Source: Deltaproteobacteria bacterium (lineage in GTDB: Bacteria; Desulfobacterota; DSM-4660; Desulfatiglandales; B25-G16). Taken from it: a stretch of 5,860 nucleotides of DNA. Under the pieces are notes generated by a model. That model was not told the origin of the DNA. It did no database searches and worked only from the letters and a program-made list of their open reading frames with translations. The position numbers were made by a program, and so were the translations under genes. The DNA lies in the NCBI GenBank assembly GCA_003646875.1, contig QMLT01000127.1, positions 1 through 5,860 on the forward strand, in the 5' to 3' direction. Positions 4,924 to 5,860 of the stretch are shown here, in pieces (position 1 is the first letter of the stretch; each line of letters opens with the position of its first letter).

Positions 4924-5631
4924 GTGAAGGCAGTTGGAGTAATTGGGTATAAAAAAAGTGGAAAGACCACATTGATTATCAGATTAGCTCAGGAACTATC
5001 ATCAATGGGCTACAGTGTTGCTATTCTCAAACATGTTCCGGGAAATATTGATTTCCAGGATTCAGACACATCAAAATTCAGGTCTTTCGTTCCATTCGTG
5101 TCTGCGATTTCCCCGGGAGAATCGGAGATAATCTTGAAAGGAAAAAAACATATAGGTGATATCCTGAAGTATGTTGACTGTGATATTGTATTGATAGAGG
5201 GATTTAAAAAGGAAAAGACATTTCCCAAGATTGTATGCATAAAAGAAGAGGAGAACAAAAATAAATTATTTGATGGGCTGGAAATAGCAACCGCTGGCTT
5301 TGATAAAGACATAGTGGATTTTGACATATCAAATGATGATCATATAAAAAAGTTGGCCGCTCTTGTTAGCGAAAAATCCTTTAAGTTGCCCAATCTAAAC
5401 TGCGGTCACTGCGGGTATGAAACCTGTTTTGGACTTGCTAAGGAGATTGTTAAGGGTAAAAAAACAATTTCAAACTGTGTTTCTTTGAATCCGTCAATCT
5501 CTATTAAGGTCGATGGGGTTGAGTTTCCGTTAAACCCCTTTATGTCCAACCTGTTCAAAAACAGCTTTTTGGCAATGCTATCCTCCCTTAAGGGATTTAA
5601 AAAGGGGCGTATTGAGATTGAGATACCCTGA
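4924..5631 (+). CDS. mobB: MobB-type molybdopterin-guanine dinucleotide protein with Fe-S domain
   Basis: The N-terminal about 150 residues are MobB, a P-loop GTP-binding protein that assists MobA in making molybdopterin guanine dinucleotide cofactors. Walker A is GYKKSGKTT (8-16), followed by LIIRLAQELSSMGYSVAILKH in two runs around residues 17-37. DIVLIEGFK (87-95) and the following FPKI (100-103) match the conserved EGFK...P[RK]I of MobB. E. coli MobB is about 170 residues; here 235 because of a C-terminal extension with Cys160, Cys163, Cys168 and Cys185. This CX2CX4CX16C spacing, with CGHCGYETC, is that of the small [4Fe-4S] domain also found in RnfB and corrinoid Fe-S proteins. A tail with VDGVEFPLNPF follows. 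The start is GTG 4924 with AGGAGG (4912-4917) 6 bases upstream. It is the last gene of the cluster. The role of the cluster is unknown: structural, redox, or linked to cofactor delivery. Confidence 0.93.
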   Translation: MKAVGVIGYKKSGKTTLIIRLAQELSSMGYSVAILKHVPGNIDFQDSDTSKFRSFVPFVSAISPGESEIILKGKKHIGDILKYVDCDIVLIEGFKKEKTFPKIVCIKEEENKNKLFDGLEIATAGFDKDIVDFDISNDDHIKKLAALVSEKSFKLPNLNCGHCGYETCFGLAKEIVKGKKTISNCVSLNPSISIKVDGVEFPLNPFMSNLFKNSFLAMLSSLKGFKKGRIEIEIP

Positions 5632-5640
5632 TTTAAGTGT

Positions 5641-5677
5641 GCCCGCCCGCCTCGTCTCGCAGAGCGGCACGGGCAGG
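5641..5677. repeat. GC-rich hairpin repeat, copy 2
   Basis: Nine bases after the mobB stop, this shares the left end CCCGCCCGCCTCG (5642-5654) and right end CGGGCAGG (5670-5677) with the copy at 208-270, but has a shorter, different middle. GCCCG pairs with CGGGC (5670-5674), and CTC-GCA-GAG (5656-5664) can form the tip. It could stabilise the 3' end of the operon transcript; there is no T-run after it. Confidence 0.65.
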
Positions 5678-5709
5678 ACTAAAGTTGATAAGGGATAACT
5701 GAACACGCA

Positions 5710-5723
5710 TGGCCTTTCGGCCA
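5710..5723. repeat. Small GC hairpin TGGCC-TTTC-GGCCA
   Basis: A perfect 5-bp stem with a 4-base loop lies in the intergenic region after mobB. No T-tract follows, so it is not a classic terminator. It may be part of the surrounding intergenic repeat material. Confidence 0.4.
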
Positions 5724-5738
5724 CAACGAAGAATGAAA

Positions 5739-5778
5739 GTAGTTGAGTCGTCAAATGGTTAAGTAGTAAACGAGTAAC
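5739..5778 (+). repeat. Degenerate octamer tandem repeat
   Basis: Five consecutive 8-base units: GTAGTTGA, GTCGTCAA, ATGGTTAA, GTAGTAAA, CGAGTAAC. Positions 4-5 are GT in all five units, and the consensus is about GTAGTTAA. It is not in a credible reading frame. It is similar in kind, though not in sequence, to the octamer arms at 20-128. Confidence 0.5.
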
Positions 5779-5794
5779 TTCTCAATAAGTTGGG

Positions 5795-5815
5795 GCAGCA
5801 TTTTAAAAATGCTGC
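5795..5815. terminator. Perfect palindrome, possible weak terminator or 5' leader hairpin
   Basis: GCAGCATTTT (5795-5804) and AAAATGCTGC (5806-5815) are exact reverse complements. The practical stem is about 8 bp with a 5-base loop. The downstream bases ATTTAAGG contain only three T residues, so rho-independent termination of the mobB operon would be weak. It sits 5-10 bases before a Shine-Dalgarno-like AAGGAG, so it may instead lie in the leader of a gene beginning at the right edge. Confidence 0.35.
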
Positions 5816-5832
5816 ATTTAAGGAGCATGGGT

Positions 5833-5860
5833 ATGTCTTTTTTTGTCTCATGCCCTATAA
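5833..5860 (+). CDS. Possible start of a gene cut by the window edge
   Basis: AAGGAG (5820-5825) lies 7 bases before ATG 5833, which opens MSFFVSCPI and runs to the edge; an in-frame ATG at 5827 is also available. Nine codons are too few to identify a product or prove coding. The good ribosome-site spacing is the only support. Confidence 0.3.

Overview
The window looks like chromosomal DNA from a Desulfobacterota (formerly Deltaproteobacteria) organism, such as a sulfate reducer or a syntroph. This rests on a BamD lipoprotein, which implies a Gram-negative envelope, and on a combination I associate with anaerobes that make many Mo/W enzymes: two tandem MoeA paralogs, one fused to a periplasmic-binding-protein-like domain, and a MobB carrying a C-terminal Fe-S domain. 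The lineage is inferred from gene content and no similarity search was run.

Layout: bases 1-449 hold no intact gene. They contain an inverted repeat built from degenerate octamers (20-128), a short 8/9-base tandem repeat (143-168), a GC-rich hairpin repeat (208-270), a clean inverted repeat (320-355) and a plausible sigma-70 promoter (386-414). From 450 a good Shine-Dalgarno leads into what looks like a thioredoxin gene reduced to its N-terminus and possibly a C-terminal scrap. bamD begins inside the end of this remnant (610-1299). A 72-base gap with a dyad and a direct repeat precedes moeA (1372-2604). It is followed without a gap by the moeA-PBP fusion (2601-4544), a small ModE-like winged-helix protein (4559-4888) and mobB-FeS (4924-5631). 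After the operon come a second copy of the GC-rich hairpin repeat, a small hairpin, a degenerate octamer array, a 10-bp palindrome and the possible first codons of another gene at the right edge.

Function: the last four genes form a compact molybdenum (or tungsten) cofactor unit. MoeA inserts the metal into adenylylated molybdopterin. The fusion adds a second MoeA-type active site with altered motifs and a likely small-ligand-binding domain. The winged-helix protein resembles the DNA-binding half of ModE but has no molybdate-binding half. MobB is a P-loop GTPase that assists bis-MGD cofactor formation, here with a probable [4Fe-4S] site. The genes are tightly packed and in places overlapping, which suggests co-transcription and translational coupling. 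bamD belongs to outer-membrane assembly and is probably only a genomic neighbour, although no terminator separates it from moeA.

The most interesting ideas are: (1) the orphan ModE-like DNA-binding protein and the PBP domain on the neighbouring MoeA could be two halves of a split metal-sensing system; (2) the dyad and direct repeat at the moeA start could be its operator; (3) bamD appears to use the promoter and leader of a decayed thioredoxin gene.
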